From NCBI GenBank assembly GCA_937995835.1, contig CALKIV010000096.1, forward strand, positions 1-27,219: a stretch of DNA of 27,219 bases. The letters run 5' to 3'. How positions within the stretch are numbered: the first letter of the stretch is position 1; every line of letters starts with the position of its first letter. The stretch comes from an uncultured Dysgonomonas sp. GTDB taxonomy: Bacteria; Bacteroidota; Bacteroidia; Bacteroidales; Dysgonomonadaceae. Below the pieces are notes generated by a model. It was not told the origin of the DNA and searched no databases. It saw only the letters and a list, made by a program, of their open reading frames with translations. Both the position numbers and the translations under genes were made by a program. Positions 7,835-15,451 of the stretch are shown here, one piece after another.

Positions 7835-9376
7835 ATGCCGGAACAAAGTATTTTGATTTTGGTGGCCGTTTTAGCCGTTGCTGTTGCTGCCTTCATTGCA
7901 GCACTGTCTTCTCGCTATAAGCGATGTCCATCAGACAAAATTTTAGTAGTTTATGGAAAAACGGGAGGCGCATCTGCCAAATGTATCCATGGGGGAGGGG
8001 CTTTCATTATGCCCGTTATCCAAGACTATGCTTATCTTGACTTAAAGCCTATATCTATTGAGGCTAACTTGAAAAGTGCACTGAGTAAGCAAAATATTCG
8101 TGTGGATGTACCTTGTCGATTTACAATTGCCATTTCCACCGAAAGAGAAAATATGAATAATGCAGCAGAAAGACTTCTAGGACTTTCTACCAGCCAAATT
8201 CAAGAGTTAGCACAAGATATCCTATTCGGACAACTTCGTTTGGTGATTGCTACTATGATGATCGAAGAAATTAACTCTGATAGAGATAAATTCTTGGATA
8301 ACATCTCAAATAACGTAGATACTGAACTTAGAAAAATCGGATTAAAACTTATCAACGTTAACGTTACCGATATCAACGATGAATCCGGCTATATTGAGGC
8401 ATTAGGAAAAGAAGCAGCTGCAAAAGCAATTAATGAAGCTAAAGTTTCGGTTGCTGAACAAGAAAAAATGGGGGAAACTGGTAAAGCAATGGCAGACAGA
8501 GAACGAGATGTTACAATTGCAGAAACCAACAAAGATAGAGACGTTAAGATTGCTATCACCCAAAAAGATAGAGAAGTTAGCATTGCAGGAGCTGGAAGAG
8601 ACGAATCCATCGGGAAAGCTGAGGCTCAAAGAGACCAACGTATCAAAACAGCTGAAGCCAACGCTATTGCTATACAAGGAGAGAATACTGCGAAGGTAGA
8701 CATCGCCAACTCAGATGCATACCGTCGCGAGAAAGAAGCGGAAGCAAATCGTCTAGCTGTTGCAGCAGAGAAAGTGCAACAAGCCAATGCTTTACAAGAA
8801 GCATATGCTGCTGAAAAATCAGCTGAAGATGCACGTGCAACGAGAGAGAAGGCAACTCAAGTAGCAAACGTGGTTGTACCTGCTGAAATAGCCAAACAAA
8901 GAGCGATTATAGAGGCTGAAGCTGAAGCAGAACAAATCAGAGTAAAAGCCAAAGGAGAGGCAGATGCTATCTTTGCCAAGATGGATGCTGAAGCGAAAGG
9001 ATTGTTTGAAATCCTAACCAAGCAGGCATCGGGCTACAAAGATGTGGTTAATGCTGCTAAAGGCGACCCTGTGGCAGCTTATCAATTACTATTGATAGAG
9101 AAACTTCCTGACCTGGTTAAGACTCAAGTGGAAGCTATCAAGAATATCAAAATTGATAAAGTTACTGTTTGGGATTCAGGAAAGGGTAGTGGAGCAGATG
9201 GCAAGACATCTACTGCAAACTTTTTATCAGGACTAATGGGCTCTGTACCTCCATTAAATGATTTATTTGGAATGGCTGGTATGGATCTTCCATCTTACCT
9301 AAAAGGGAAAGCAGAAGATGATAAGAATGCTGTTATTCCATTAGCTCCTACAGAAGAAGAAGATATAAAGAAATAA
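7835..9376 (+). CDS. Flotillin-like SPFH/Band 7 protein
   Basis: The product is 513 residues. A hydrophobic N-terminal segment (residues 5-24) anchors it in the membrane. It is followed by the flotillin signature KRCPSDKILVVYGKTG (29-44) and the SPFH domain to about residue 190. From about 190 to 390 it is an Ala/Glu/Lys-rich coiled coil ending in a QRAIIEAEAEAEQIRVKAKGEADA-like stretch, and a flexible C-terminal part follows. Residues 223-277 contain five 11-residue repeats with Asp at 234, 245, 256 and 267. Flotillins (YuaG/FloT) oligomerise and scaffold membrane microdomains, usually together with the NfeD protein encoded just upstream. The start is the only reasonable ATG before the hydrophobic segment. 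A strong terminator follows. Confidence 0.93.
   Translation: MPEQSILILVAVLAVAVAAFIAALSSRYKRCPSDKILVVYGKTGGASAKCIHGGGAFIMPVIQDYAYLDLKPISIEANLKSALSKQNIRVDVPCRFTIAISTERENMNNAAERLLGLSTSQIQELAQDILFGQLRLVIATMMIEEINSDRDKFLDNISNNVDTELRKIGLKLINVNVTDINDESGYIEALGKEAAAKAINEAKVSVAEQEKMGETGKAMADRERDVTIAETNKDRDVKIAITQKDREVSIAGAGRDESIGKAEAQRDQRIKTAEANAIAIQGENTAKVDIANSDAYRREKEAEANRLAVAAEKVQQANALQEAYAAEKSAEDARATREKATQVANVVVPAEIAKQRAIIEAEAEAEQIRVKAKGEADAIFAKMDAEAKGLFEILTKQASGYKDVVNAAKGDPVAAYQLLLIEKLPDLVKTQVEAIKNIKIDKVTVWDSGKGSGADGKTSTANFLSGLMGSVPPLNDLFGMAGMDLPSYLKGKAEDDKNAVIPLAPTEEEDIKK
8497..8663 (+). repeat. Hendecad (33-bp) coding repeat in flotillin
   Basis: Residues 223-277 of the flotillin show an 11-residue period of the form D-R-D/E-V-x-I-A-x-x-x-K/R, five units in a row, losing the pattern in the last unit. 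An 11-residue period is what straight, near-parallel coiled coils show. Confidence 0.7.
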
Positions 9377-9393
9377 ATTCTTTATTCAAATAG

Positions 9394-9431
9394 AAAAAAG
9401 CGATGAATCTTAGGTTTCATCGCTTTTTTTA
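9394..9431 (+). terminator. Intrinsic terminator after flotillin
   Basis: AAAAAAGCGATGAA, a TCTTAGG loop and TTTCATCGCTTTTTTT form a stem of 8-9 bp, extended by A-T pairs, with a T tract. It lies 18 bases past the flotillin stop. Confidence 0.88.
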
Positions 9432-9709
9432 TTCTTAATTATTTGTTGGCTTACAAGCTCTAGTAGATAAATTTATACTCTATAACAATGTTTCGATCAA
9501 TGCTTAAGTTAAGGATTTTAGAAGTCAACTCAGAGGGTTTAGGGATATACCATTCTTATATATTTAGGCTATCTAAATATTTGCTTGCAAGTTATTATCA
9601 ACCGTTTTTTACGATTGATCCCAAAAAAGTTAACTCTTATTCCTGCGTATTTTCTTAGCTCTATACAAGACGAATTCAAATTTAGCCTTTATTCGGAGTT
9701 TAATTCAAA
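9432..9709. other. Gene-poor gap between flotillin and tRNA-His
   Basis: About 280 bases without a convincing gene. It holds an imperfect inverted repeat at 9597-9619 (ATCAACCGT, five T, ACGATTGAT; one mismatch per arm). It also holds a 56-codon frame at 9488-9658 (+) that lacks a ribosome binding site and has no recognisable features. It may be decayed sequence beside a tRNA gene, but no integrase or attachment repeat was seen. Confidence 0.5.
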
Positions 9710-9710
9710 T

Positions 9711-9741
9711 AAAAAAGCACCCTTAAATAGGATGCTTTTTA
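9711..9741 (-). terminator. Intrinsic terminator after tRNA-His
   Basis: On the minus strand AAAAAGCATCC, a TATTTAA loop and GGGTGCTTTTTT form a 6-bp G/C-rich stem (one U-G) extended by A-U pairs, with a U tract, 12 bases past the tRNA 3' end. Confidence 0.75.
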
Positions 9742-9752
9742 CTTTTATAAGG

Positions 9753-9827
<75 letters not shown>

Positions 9828-9853
9828 ATTTGTCGTTTCTCTCAAACGCGATG

Positions 9854-9884
9854 CAAATGTATGCATAAATATTGTATCAGCAAA
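9854..9884 (-). promoter_or_regulatory. Promoter of tRNA-His
   Basis: The minus strand reads TTTG (9881-9884), a 19-base spacer, then TACATTTG (9854-9861). This is the full Bacteroidetes primary-sigma consensus, ending 27 bases before the mature tRNA. Confidence 0.8.
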
Positions 9885-9911
9885 GAGTTTGATCATAAAT
9901 ATTTCATTAAA

Positions 9912-9942
9912 TAAAAAAGGTTCCAAATATATGGAACCTTTC
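9912..9942 (-). terminator. Intrinsic terminator after rpsP
   Basis: On the minus strand AAGGTTCCA, a TATATT loop and TGGAACCTT form a 9-bp perfect stem followed by TTTTTA. It is 26 bases past the rpsP stop. Confidence 0.87.
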
Positions 9943-9967
9943 TCACTGCTGTATATATAGTTACATA

Positions 9968-10510
9968 TTATTCAGCTGCTTTTTCTTCTGCTGGGGCTTC
10001 AGTAGCTTCTTCTTCTACTGTTGCTTCTGCAGCCGCTTCTTCTGCTCTTGCTTCAGCTAGCTTTTGAGCTACTGCTTCTGCTTTTGCTTTGTTTGCTGCT
10101 ACTTCTGCCTCATGACGTGCTTTGGCATCAGCTTTAGCTTTAGCGTCTTTTTTATTCAAGACTTCTGCATTTGCTTTATCTTTTTGATCAAGCCATGCTT
10201 GGAATCTCTTCTCAGCTTCTTCTTCTGAGAATGCACCTTTAGCAACACCACCCAATAAGTGTTTTTTCATCAAAACACCTTTTACTGAAAGGATGTTACG
10301 AGTAGTGTCAGTTGGTTGTGCACCAACCTCTAACCAATACAAAGCTCTTTCCATGCACAAATCGATAGTTGCAGGATTAGTATTAGGATTATAAGTCCCT
10401 ACTTTTTCAATAAATTTACCATCACGTGGAGATCTACTGTCTGCGATAACGATGTGATAGAAAGGATAGTCTTTACGACCGTGTCTTTGTAAACGGATTT
10501 TTGTTGCCAT
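9968..10510 (-). CDS. rpsP: 30S ribosomal protein S16 with long C-terminal tail
   Basis: The S16 core is at residues 1 to about 85 (MATKIRLQRHGRKDYPFYHIVIADSRSPRDGKFIEKVGTYNP is diagnostic; shown here as MATKIRLQRHGRK then FYHIVIADSRSPRDG). S16 is an assembly protein of the small subunit. The 180-residue length is about twice the usual 80-90. From about residue 100 the tail is Lys/Ala-rich and turns Ala/Glu-rich to the end (ATVEEEATEAPAEEKAAE). Such tails occur in Bacteroidetes S16; their role is unknown to me. The gene is monocistronic with its own promoter and terminator. Confidence 0.97.
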   Translation of the reverse strand: MATKIRLQRHGRKDYPFYHIVIADSRSPRDGKFIEKVGTYNPNTNPATIDLCMERALYWLEVGAQPTDTTRNILSVKGVLMKKHLLGGVAKGAFSEEEAEKRFQAWLDQKDKANAEVLNKKDAKAKADAKARHEAEVAANKAKAEAVAQKLAEARAEEAAAEATVEEEATEAPAEEKAAE

Positions 10511-10552
10511 TCTTTGTTAATTTTAATTATACATAATTGTTATTAGCGGGTG

Positions 10553-10560
10553 CAAAGATA
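10553..10560 (-). promoter_or_regulatory. Candidate -7 box (TATCTTTG) for rpsP
   Basis: There is an exact TAnnTTTG match on the minus strand, 42 bases before the rpsP ATG. No clear TTTG was found at the usual distance upstream. Confidence 0.55.
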
Positions 10561-10593
10561 AGTAATATTTTAGCAATCACTGCCTTTAGAAGA

Positions 10594-11229
10594 TCATTTT
10601 TCCTTAGTTACAGTGATTTTTACATTCTTCACGTCATTAAATGCTTGCAATTCTTCATTATTGAGAGCAAAGCTTGTTAATGTATACTTTTTATTCCCTT
10701 CTGTAGAAGTTTTATTAATTTTGATTTCTTTAGTTAAAAATATTTTATCTTGATTGTCAACACATTCGAATTTAGCTAAATATTTTCCATTCTCAGGAAT
10801 AATAAAATATGCATCTACTACAGGTGATGTTTTATACTTTGCAAAGAAGTCTAAGGCAATACCAGATGGAAAATTCTCAGTATGTGGTACGTCATCATAA
10901 AAGCCACTAATCTCAGTAGTAGCACCACCTAGGAAGCCATCTACAACTTGTACTGTGGATTTTCCTGCTACCGAAGCCACTTTTGAAGCATGTTCATCTA
11001 ACTGTCTTTCTAGACTACGCCCCATGCCTTCAGCTACTTTTCCGGCTGCATCTGTTGTCTTCTCTGCTAGTTTTTCTCCACTTTCATCTACAGCTTCCAC
11101 AACACCTTCTACTGCACTAATGCCTACTTTCGCTGCTTTTTTGGTTACACTTTTCACACAGCCCTCACAAGAGTTAAGAGCAAATAAAAGAGTAAGGGCT
11201 GCAGCTGAGCAAATAATTAATTTTTTCAT
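10594..11229 (-). CDS. Hypothetical lipoprotein with amphipathic helical region
   Basis: I do not recognise a named family. The 211-residue product starts with a lipoprotein signal (MKKLIICSAAALTLLFALNSC, lipid Cys at about residue 21). Residues about 25-100 are Ala/Val/Lys/Glu-rich, without proline, and look like a long amphipathic helix (KKAAKVGISAVEGVVEAVDE). The C-terminal 100 residues look like a small beta domain (DAYFIIPENGKYLAKFECVD, then KKYTLTSFALNNEELQAF). It is probably anchored to the outer or inner membrane and acts in the periplasm. It is transcribed alone, between rpsP and the ilvC terminator, and no promoter box is obvious. Confidence 0.75.
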   Translation of the reverse strand: MKKLIICSAAALTLLFALNSCEGCVKSVTKKAAKVGISAVEGVVEAVDESGEKLAEKTTDAAGKVAEGMGRSLERQLDEHASKVASVAGKSTVQVVDGFLGGATTEISGFYDDVPHTENFPSGIALDFFAKYKTSPVVDAYFIIPENGKYLAKFECVDNQDKIFLTKEIKINKTSTEGNKKYTLTSFALNNEELQAFNDVKNVKITVTKEK

Positions 11230-11312
11230 TTGAATAATTTTGTATTTTGTTTTTGTGATAATAATATTTACTTGCTGACAATGTTACGAATAATAAATAA
11301 GATACACAATAT

Positions 11313-11352
11313 AAAAAAAGAGTTGCTTAAGTATTTATAAGCAACTCCTTTT
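11313..11352 (-). terminator. Intrinsic terminator ending the ilv operon
   Basis: On the minus strand GAGTTGCTTA, a TAAATACT-type loop and TAAGCAACTC form a 10-bp stem followed by TTTTTTTAT. It is 20 bases beyond the ilvC stop. Confidence 0.88.
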
Positions 11353-11371
11353 ATCTGATTTTAAATCAATT

Positions 11372-12418
11372 TTAGTTGTTTTCTGGTCTTAGTTTTCTAA
11401 CTACAGCACCAGTACGCCACATTTCACTTTCTCTCAATGCTTTTAGCTCTTCTTCAAGCTTTTCACGATAGTCTGCTTGAGAGTTAGAGTCAATTGAACG
11501 TTGTGCCTCATTTCCACTAGCTACTTCCTTATAAAGCTTTTCGAATACAGGTTTTGAAGCATCATGAAATGGCCCCATCCAGTCTAGAGCTCCACGTTGA
11601 GCTGTTGTAGAACAGTTGGCATACATCCAATCCATTCCATTTTCAGCAAACAATGGCATCAAAGATTGAGTCAACTCCTCCACTGTTTCGTTAAACGCTT
11701 CAGATGGAGTATGACCGTTTTCGCGCAACACCTCGTATTGTGCTAAAAGTAGTCCTTGGATAGCTCCCATTAATGTTCCACGTTCCCCTGTAAGGTCAGA
11801 GAATACTTCGCGTCTGAAGTCTGTTTGAAACAAATAACCTGAACCTACACCAATACCTAAAGAAACAACTCTGTCGTATGCTTTTCCTGTTGCATCTTGG
11901 AAAATAGCATAACTAGAGTTCAAGCCTCTTCCTTCAAGGAACATACGACGTAGACTTGTTCCTGATCCTTTTGGAGCAACAAGAATTACATCTACATCAG
12001 CAGGAGGAACTATACCTGTTCTCTCTTTGTATGTTATACCAAAGCCGTGAGAAAAGTAAAGAGCTTTTCCTTTAGTTAAGTATGGTTTCAATCGAGGCCA
12101 AACTTCGATTTGTGCTGCATCTGATAATAGGTACTGAATAATTGTTCCTTTTTCAGCTGCTTCTTCTATTTCAAATAGAGTTTCACCAGGAACCCAACCA
12201 TCGGCAATTGCTTTTTCCCATGTAGCACCACCTTTACGTTGTCCTACGATAACATTAAAACCATTATCTCTCAAGTTTAATGCTTGACCTGGACCTTGAA
12301 CTCCATAACCTATAACAGCTATTGTTTCATTTTTTAAAGTTTCTCTTGCTTTTTCCAAAGGGAACTCTTCACGGGTAACAACCTGCTCGACTACTCCCCC
12401 AAAATTCATTTCTGCCAT
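11372..12418 (-). CDS. ilvC: Ketol-acid reductoisomerase
   Basis: This enzyme converts acetolactate or acetohydroxybutyrate to the dihydroxy acid using NAD(P)H, the second shared step of valine/isoleucine synthesis. The 348-residue length is that of the short (class I) form. A Rossmann fingerprint GYGVQGPGQ is at 38-46 and the cofactor-specificity loop GQRKGGATWEKA at 59-70. The motif VAPKGSGTSLRRMF and the C-terminal helical domain with ETVEELTQSLMPLFAENG match the Mg2+-binding KARI domain. It is the last gene of the operon, 58 bases after the outer-membrane-like gene, and is followed by a terminator. Confidence 0.97.
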   Translation of the reverse strand: MAEMNFGGVVEQVVTREEFPLEKARETLKNETIAVIGYGVQGPGQALNLRDNGFNVIVGQRKGGATWEKAIADGWVPGETLFEIEEAAEKGTIIQYLLSDAAQIEVWPRLKPYLTKGKALYFSHGFGITYKERTGIVPPADVDVILVAPKGSGTSLRRMFLEGRGLNSSYAIFQDATGKAYDRVVSLGIGVGSGYLFQTDFRREVFSDLTGERGTLMGAIQGLLLAQYEVLRENGHTPSEAFNETVEELTQSLMPLFAENGMDWMYANCSTTAQRGALDWMGPFHDASKPVFEKLYKEVASGNEAQRSIDSNSQADYREKLEEELKALRESEMWRTGAVVRKLRPENN

Positions 12419-12476
12419 CTTTAATTTTTTGTTTAAAAGTAATTAACTCAATATATAATTATTATATTTTCTATTT

Positions 12477-13055
12477 TTAATGAAAAGGTAAAACATATGA
12501 AAATCTAAAATTCGCATCAGGATATAGTGTCATATGAGTAGTCGTTTTTGAATCTACATCAAATGCTGCACCTATTCCCAAGTTTATTTGATACAAAAAA
12601 TGCTTTCCTAATTTTCGTTGCAATCCCCAATGAAAACCTGTCAGTACAGTATGCCACAGTTTATCATTACGTAAGGTACGAGAGGTATACTTCACCTTAA
12701 TACCAAAAAAATTACCAGAATTGAACGAAACATTCTTGTCACCATCAAAAACTCTCTTTTGTTTGTAATAGTACTTACCATGAAGCGATGCAAAAAATGC
12801 AGGATCATCAAAGTAAAGTCTATATCTGTAATCTTCATCTATCTGATAACCAGCTCCCAGTCCGGCTCCTAATTCCAAAAGTATTTTCTCGGATAGGGGA
12901 GTGTCAAAAGTCAACGAAAGCCCTGAGAAGCCGAAATCTATTTTTCCATAGGTTGCCAAATGTTTTTCAATCTTCTCGTTTTCAACTTTTTCTTGAGCAA
13001 ACAAACTGCATGCAAAGAGTGTGAATGAGAGTAATATACCAATCTTAATTTTCAT
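12477..13055 (-). CDS. Predicted outer-membrane beta-barrel-like protein in the ilv operon
   Basis: The start is taken as the ATG at 13053-13055, because it begins a clear signal peptide (MKIKIGILLSFTLFACSLFA, cleavage before or after Q) and leaves 14 bases after the thioesterase stop. An upstream in-frame ATG at 13097 would overlap the thioesterase. The mature part of about 170 residues alternates aromatic and polar residues in short strands (GKIDFGFSGLSLTFD, LLELGAGLGAGYQI, LWHTVLTGFHWGLQRKLG, YQINLGIGAAFDV). It ends in an aromatic-containing strand (RFSYVLPFH), as small outer-membrane barrels do. I do not recognise the family. Its position between thioesterase and ilvC implies co-expression with branched-chain amino acid synthesis. 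Confidence 0.72.
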   Translation of the reverse strand: MKIKIGILLSFTLFACSLFAQEKVENEKIEKHLATYGKIDFGFSGLSLTFDTPLSEKILLELGAGLGAGYQIDEDYRYRLYFDDPAFFASLHGKYYYKQKRVFDGDKNVSFNSGNFFGIKVKYTSRTLRNDKLWHTVLTGFHWGLQRKLGKHFLYQINLGIGAAFDVDSKTTTHMTLYPDANFRFSYVLPFH

Positions 13056-13069
13056 TCTATAAGTATAAT

Positions 13070-13807
13070 TTATTTCCATATAACCTTTGCTGAACAAATT
13101 GGCGATGCGTCATCTGCCATCTCCAAAAGGTAAGTAAAATTATCAACCTTCTTTTGTTTGATATTGATGGTAGTACCATATTGCCCTTCTGATATGTAAT
13201 TGATATCAAAACGAGTGATGTCTTTATCTCTAAATAGATTGATATCAAAAACATCTACAAAATGTTCTATATACTTCATACTATTGAGATGCTTATTGAT
13301 ATCTATGTCACTATATTTAATTCTGAATTTTCCAACTTGCTCTGACTCCTCTTTGAGAGATAGTATTTTCCCGAAATTTTCGACAGGGCAAGGTGTTTCA
13401 GAATCCATAAGGGAAACCATATTATTCAAATCTAAAATGTTGGTCGGCTTACGTGTCTTGATATCAATTGAAGCCCACAACGACCTCGCAAACCCTATTT
13501 TTCTTCCTTCTCCATCTTCGAAAGCAAAGCACCGTTCAGTAAAAAGTCTATTAACCGTTGCCACCCATGTTTTGACTACGAATATAGAGTCATTTTTAGG
13601 ATACTCATAGAGCTCAATTGCCATACGTGATAGCACCCATATACGGTCATTAGCAGTCATATATGAATAGCCAAATCCACGCTCTTCTGCGTGCTTTGTG
13701 GCGCACTGCAACATAAATCCACCAATCATAGGTAGTGTAGCCTTTCCTCTGAAATCTGTCAGATAAGCATCAATAACAAACTCGTACCTTCCAATAGGTT
13801 CTAACAT
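13070..13807 (-). CDS. Acyl-ACP thioesterase (FatA/FatB-like)
   Basis: The 245-residue protein has the double hot-dog layout of acyl-ACP thioesterases. The N-terminal half includes FMLQCATKHAEERG and NDRIWVLSRM, and the second half SDIDINKHLNSMKYIEHF. The catalytic set described for plant FatB (Asp-x-Asn-x-His and a Glu 34 residues further) is present as D169, N171, H173 and E207 with exactly that spacing. It should release fatty acids from acyl-ACP. A thioesterase within the ilv cluster is, from memory, also seen in Bacteroides. The inferred link is to branched-chain fatty acids made from Val/Leu/Ile keto-acids. It starts 37 bases after the ilvN stop. Confidence 0.92.
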   Translation of the reverse strand: MLEPIGRYEFVIDAYLTDFRGKATLPMIGGFMLQCATKHAEERGFGYSYMTANDRIWVLSRMAIELYEYPKNDSIFVVKTWVATVNRLFTERCFAFEDGEGRKIGFARSLWASIDIKTRKPTNILDLNNMVSLMDSETPCPVENFGKILSLKEESEQVGKFRIKYSDIDINKHLNSMKYIEHFVDVFDINLFRDKDITRFDINYISEGQYGTTINIKQKKVDNFTYLLEMADDASPICSAKVIWK

Positions 13808-13844
13808 TATTTTTATAAAAATTTAAATCTATGAACGAATACCT

Positions 13845-14396
13845 TTATAATTGCTGGGCTTCTCTCTTCTTTTCTATCTCGGCCAATAGATCGCTCAAAC
13901 GTTCTATTTTAGACGTATTAATAGCCACTCTTCCAGAACGGATAAATTGTAAGACACCTATCTCTTTGCTCAATTCGTCAAACAGTGCTTGCGTTTCTTC
14001 ATAGTGTCCTGTTTTTTCTATAACCACACAAACCTCATTGATATCAAGTATCTTAGCATTATGCTTTCTGATCAGAGCTTCTACGGACTCTAGTTTAAGG
14101 AAAGCATCTGTTGCCAACTTGTATAAGGCTATTTCTTGATGGATTAATTCACTATCAACATTGTAGTATGCCTTCAATACATCTATTCGCTTATCGATCT
14201 GCAAGACTATTTTGCGAGCCATCGCCTCATCGGCATATACTGTAATAGTGAATTTATGTATTCCTTTGATAGCAGAAGGCGATACCGATAAAGTTTCGAT
14301 ATTCAACTGCCTACGCACAAAAACGCTAGTTACCTGTCCTAGTAACCCAACTGTATTTTCTGAAAATATAGTGATGGTGTATAATGTTTTATTCAT
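13845..14396 (-). CDS. ilvN: Acetolactate synthase small (regulatory) subunit
   Basis: The ACT domain is at about residues 1-80 (TLYTITIFSENTVGLLGQVT, LNIETLSVSPS, HKFTITVYADE). A second ACT-like C-terminal domain includes AKILDINEVCVVIEKTG and GVLQFIRSGRVAI. The subunit binds valine in the family and controls the IlvB catalytic subunit. The chosen start is the ATG at 14394-14396 (MNKTLYTIT, 183 residues). It overlaps the stop of the upstream lipoprotein gene in the string ATGAATAA, an arrangement that suggests translational coupling. In-frame ATGs at 14399 and 14411 are possible but give a longer overlap. Confidence 0.93.
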   Translation of the reverse strand: MNKTLYTITIFSENTVGLLGQVTSVFVRRQLNIETLSVSPSAIKGIHKFTITVYADEAMARKIVLQIDKRIDVLKAYYNVDSELIHQEIALYKLATDAFLKLESVEALIRKHNAKILDINEVCVVIEKTGHYEETQALFDELSKEIGVLQFIRSGRVAINTSKIERLSDLLAEIEKKREAQQL

Positions 14397-15441
14397 CATA
14401 ATCAAAACCATTTATTTGTTTAAATTCTTCTTTCGTAATCTCTACTGATTCTCCATTTTCTATTTTGTAGTAGTTGTAGGAATAATCAAGGTCTGCTGTT
14501 TCATCGTTATACATCCAATTTTCAAAATAGAATGGATAATAATTACCATTTTCAAATTGGTATGTCCAGCTATGTCCTCGTCCCCCTTCCATAAAAGAAG
14601 TCGCTCTTTTGGAAAGGTAATCAACTGAGGGCATTGTGTATATATCTTCCAAAATAGAAGTTTCATAAAAACTTTCACTATCAGGATTGTATAATAAAAA
14701 CTTGTATCTCAGTGGAGGATAAGCAGGAAGCATCCAAACTAAAGCAATATCTTGATAGCCATCAAAATTAAAATCTTGTAAGGATAATCCATAAGCCCAA
14801 CTATAAACTTCTACATCTACATCCACTGATTTCACTTCACCGGTTTTCTTGTTTGTGTATTGTATCTCTGAAATACCATACCAACGAGAGGTAAAGTCCG
14901 GATCATCTTCGACTGTATTAACTAAATGCACCTTGAAATCATATTCAGGATAACTTGCCTTATAAATATTATTCATACTAAATACTGGAGACCATTCCTT
15001 ATGTGCAGAATGCCATTTACCAGAAATGTTTCCTGTTTTATAGTCAAAGTAGCCTTCAAAGCGGTGACCATCCTCTTCCACTATTTTCAGATTATTTGCT
15101 TTCAATGCACCTTTGATTCCTATCGATTTCTTTTGGTTCAAATACTGATAATAGCCTTCAGATATCGTATCCGCATTGATGTCACACTCCATGATATACT
15201 CATATTTGTTATCTATTTTTCCTTTAAAAGCATAATGATAGGTCACAGGTATATCTACCCAATACTCTCCACTTTCGTAGAGGCTATCTAGCAACGTTTT
15301 GGGTTCACTATCCTCTACTTCTTGTGTGACTATCATCTCTTCTGCAGATTCCTCTGCTATATCTGTGTGCTTCTCTTTTTTGGCATTACAAGAGAAACAA
15401 ACAAATAAGAAACAAATAGAAATTAAATATTTGTATATCAT
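14389..15441 (-). CDS. Hypothetical lipoprotein inserted between ilvB and ilvN
   Basis: I do not recognise a named family. The 350-residue product has a lipoprotein signal (MIYKYLISICFLFVCFSC, lipid Cys about residue 18) and an acidic linker (25-48). Residues about 68-145 form a Gly/Lys/aromatic-rich region (KANNLKIVEEDGHRFEGYFD, then GNISGKW). Residues 223-231 carry a calcium-binding-like loop D-F-N-F-D-G-Y-Q-D inside LQDFNFDGYQDIALVW, as in FG-GAP or XAC2610-type domains. It lies 10 bases downstream of ilvB and overlaps ilvN by 8 bases, so it is a tight member of the ilv operon. Nothing in the sequence suggests a metabolic activity; a periplasmic or surface role is inferred. Confidence 0.8.
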   Translation of the reverse strand: MIYKYLISICFLFVCFSCNAKKEKHTDIAEESAEEMIVTQEVEDSEPKTLLDSLYESGEYWVDIPVTYHYAFKGKIDNKYEYIMECDINADTISEGYYQYLNQKKSIGIKGALKANNLKIVEEDGHRFEGYFDYKTGNISGKWHSAHKEWSPVFSMNNIYKASYPEYDFKVHLVNTVEDDPDFTSRWYGISEIQYTNKKTGEVKSVDVDVEVYSWAYGLSLQDFNFDGYQDIALVWMLPAYPPLRYKFLLYNPDSESFYETSILEDIYTMPSVDYLSKRATSFMEGGRGHSWTYQFENGNYYPFYFENWMYNDETADLDYSYNYYKIENGESVEITKEEFKQINGFDYDE

Positions 15442-15451
15442 ATCAATATTG

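Noticed and set aside
8389..8867. Several overlapping frames on both strands across the flotillin coiled coil
   Set aside because: They arise from the low-complexity repeat coding sequence and lack start signals of their own.
9488..9658. A 56-codon plus-strand frame in the gap before tRNA-His
   Set aside because: It has no ribosome binding site, no promoter box in range, no recognisable features and an unremarkable composition. It is most likely chance.
13056..13097. Longer start for the outer-membrane-like protein
   Set aside because: It would overlap the thioesterase gene and bury the signal peptide behind 14 polar residues.
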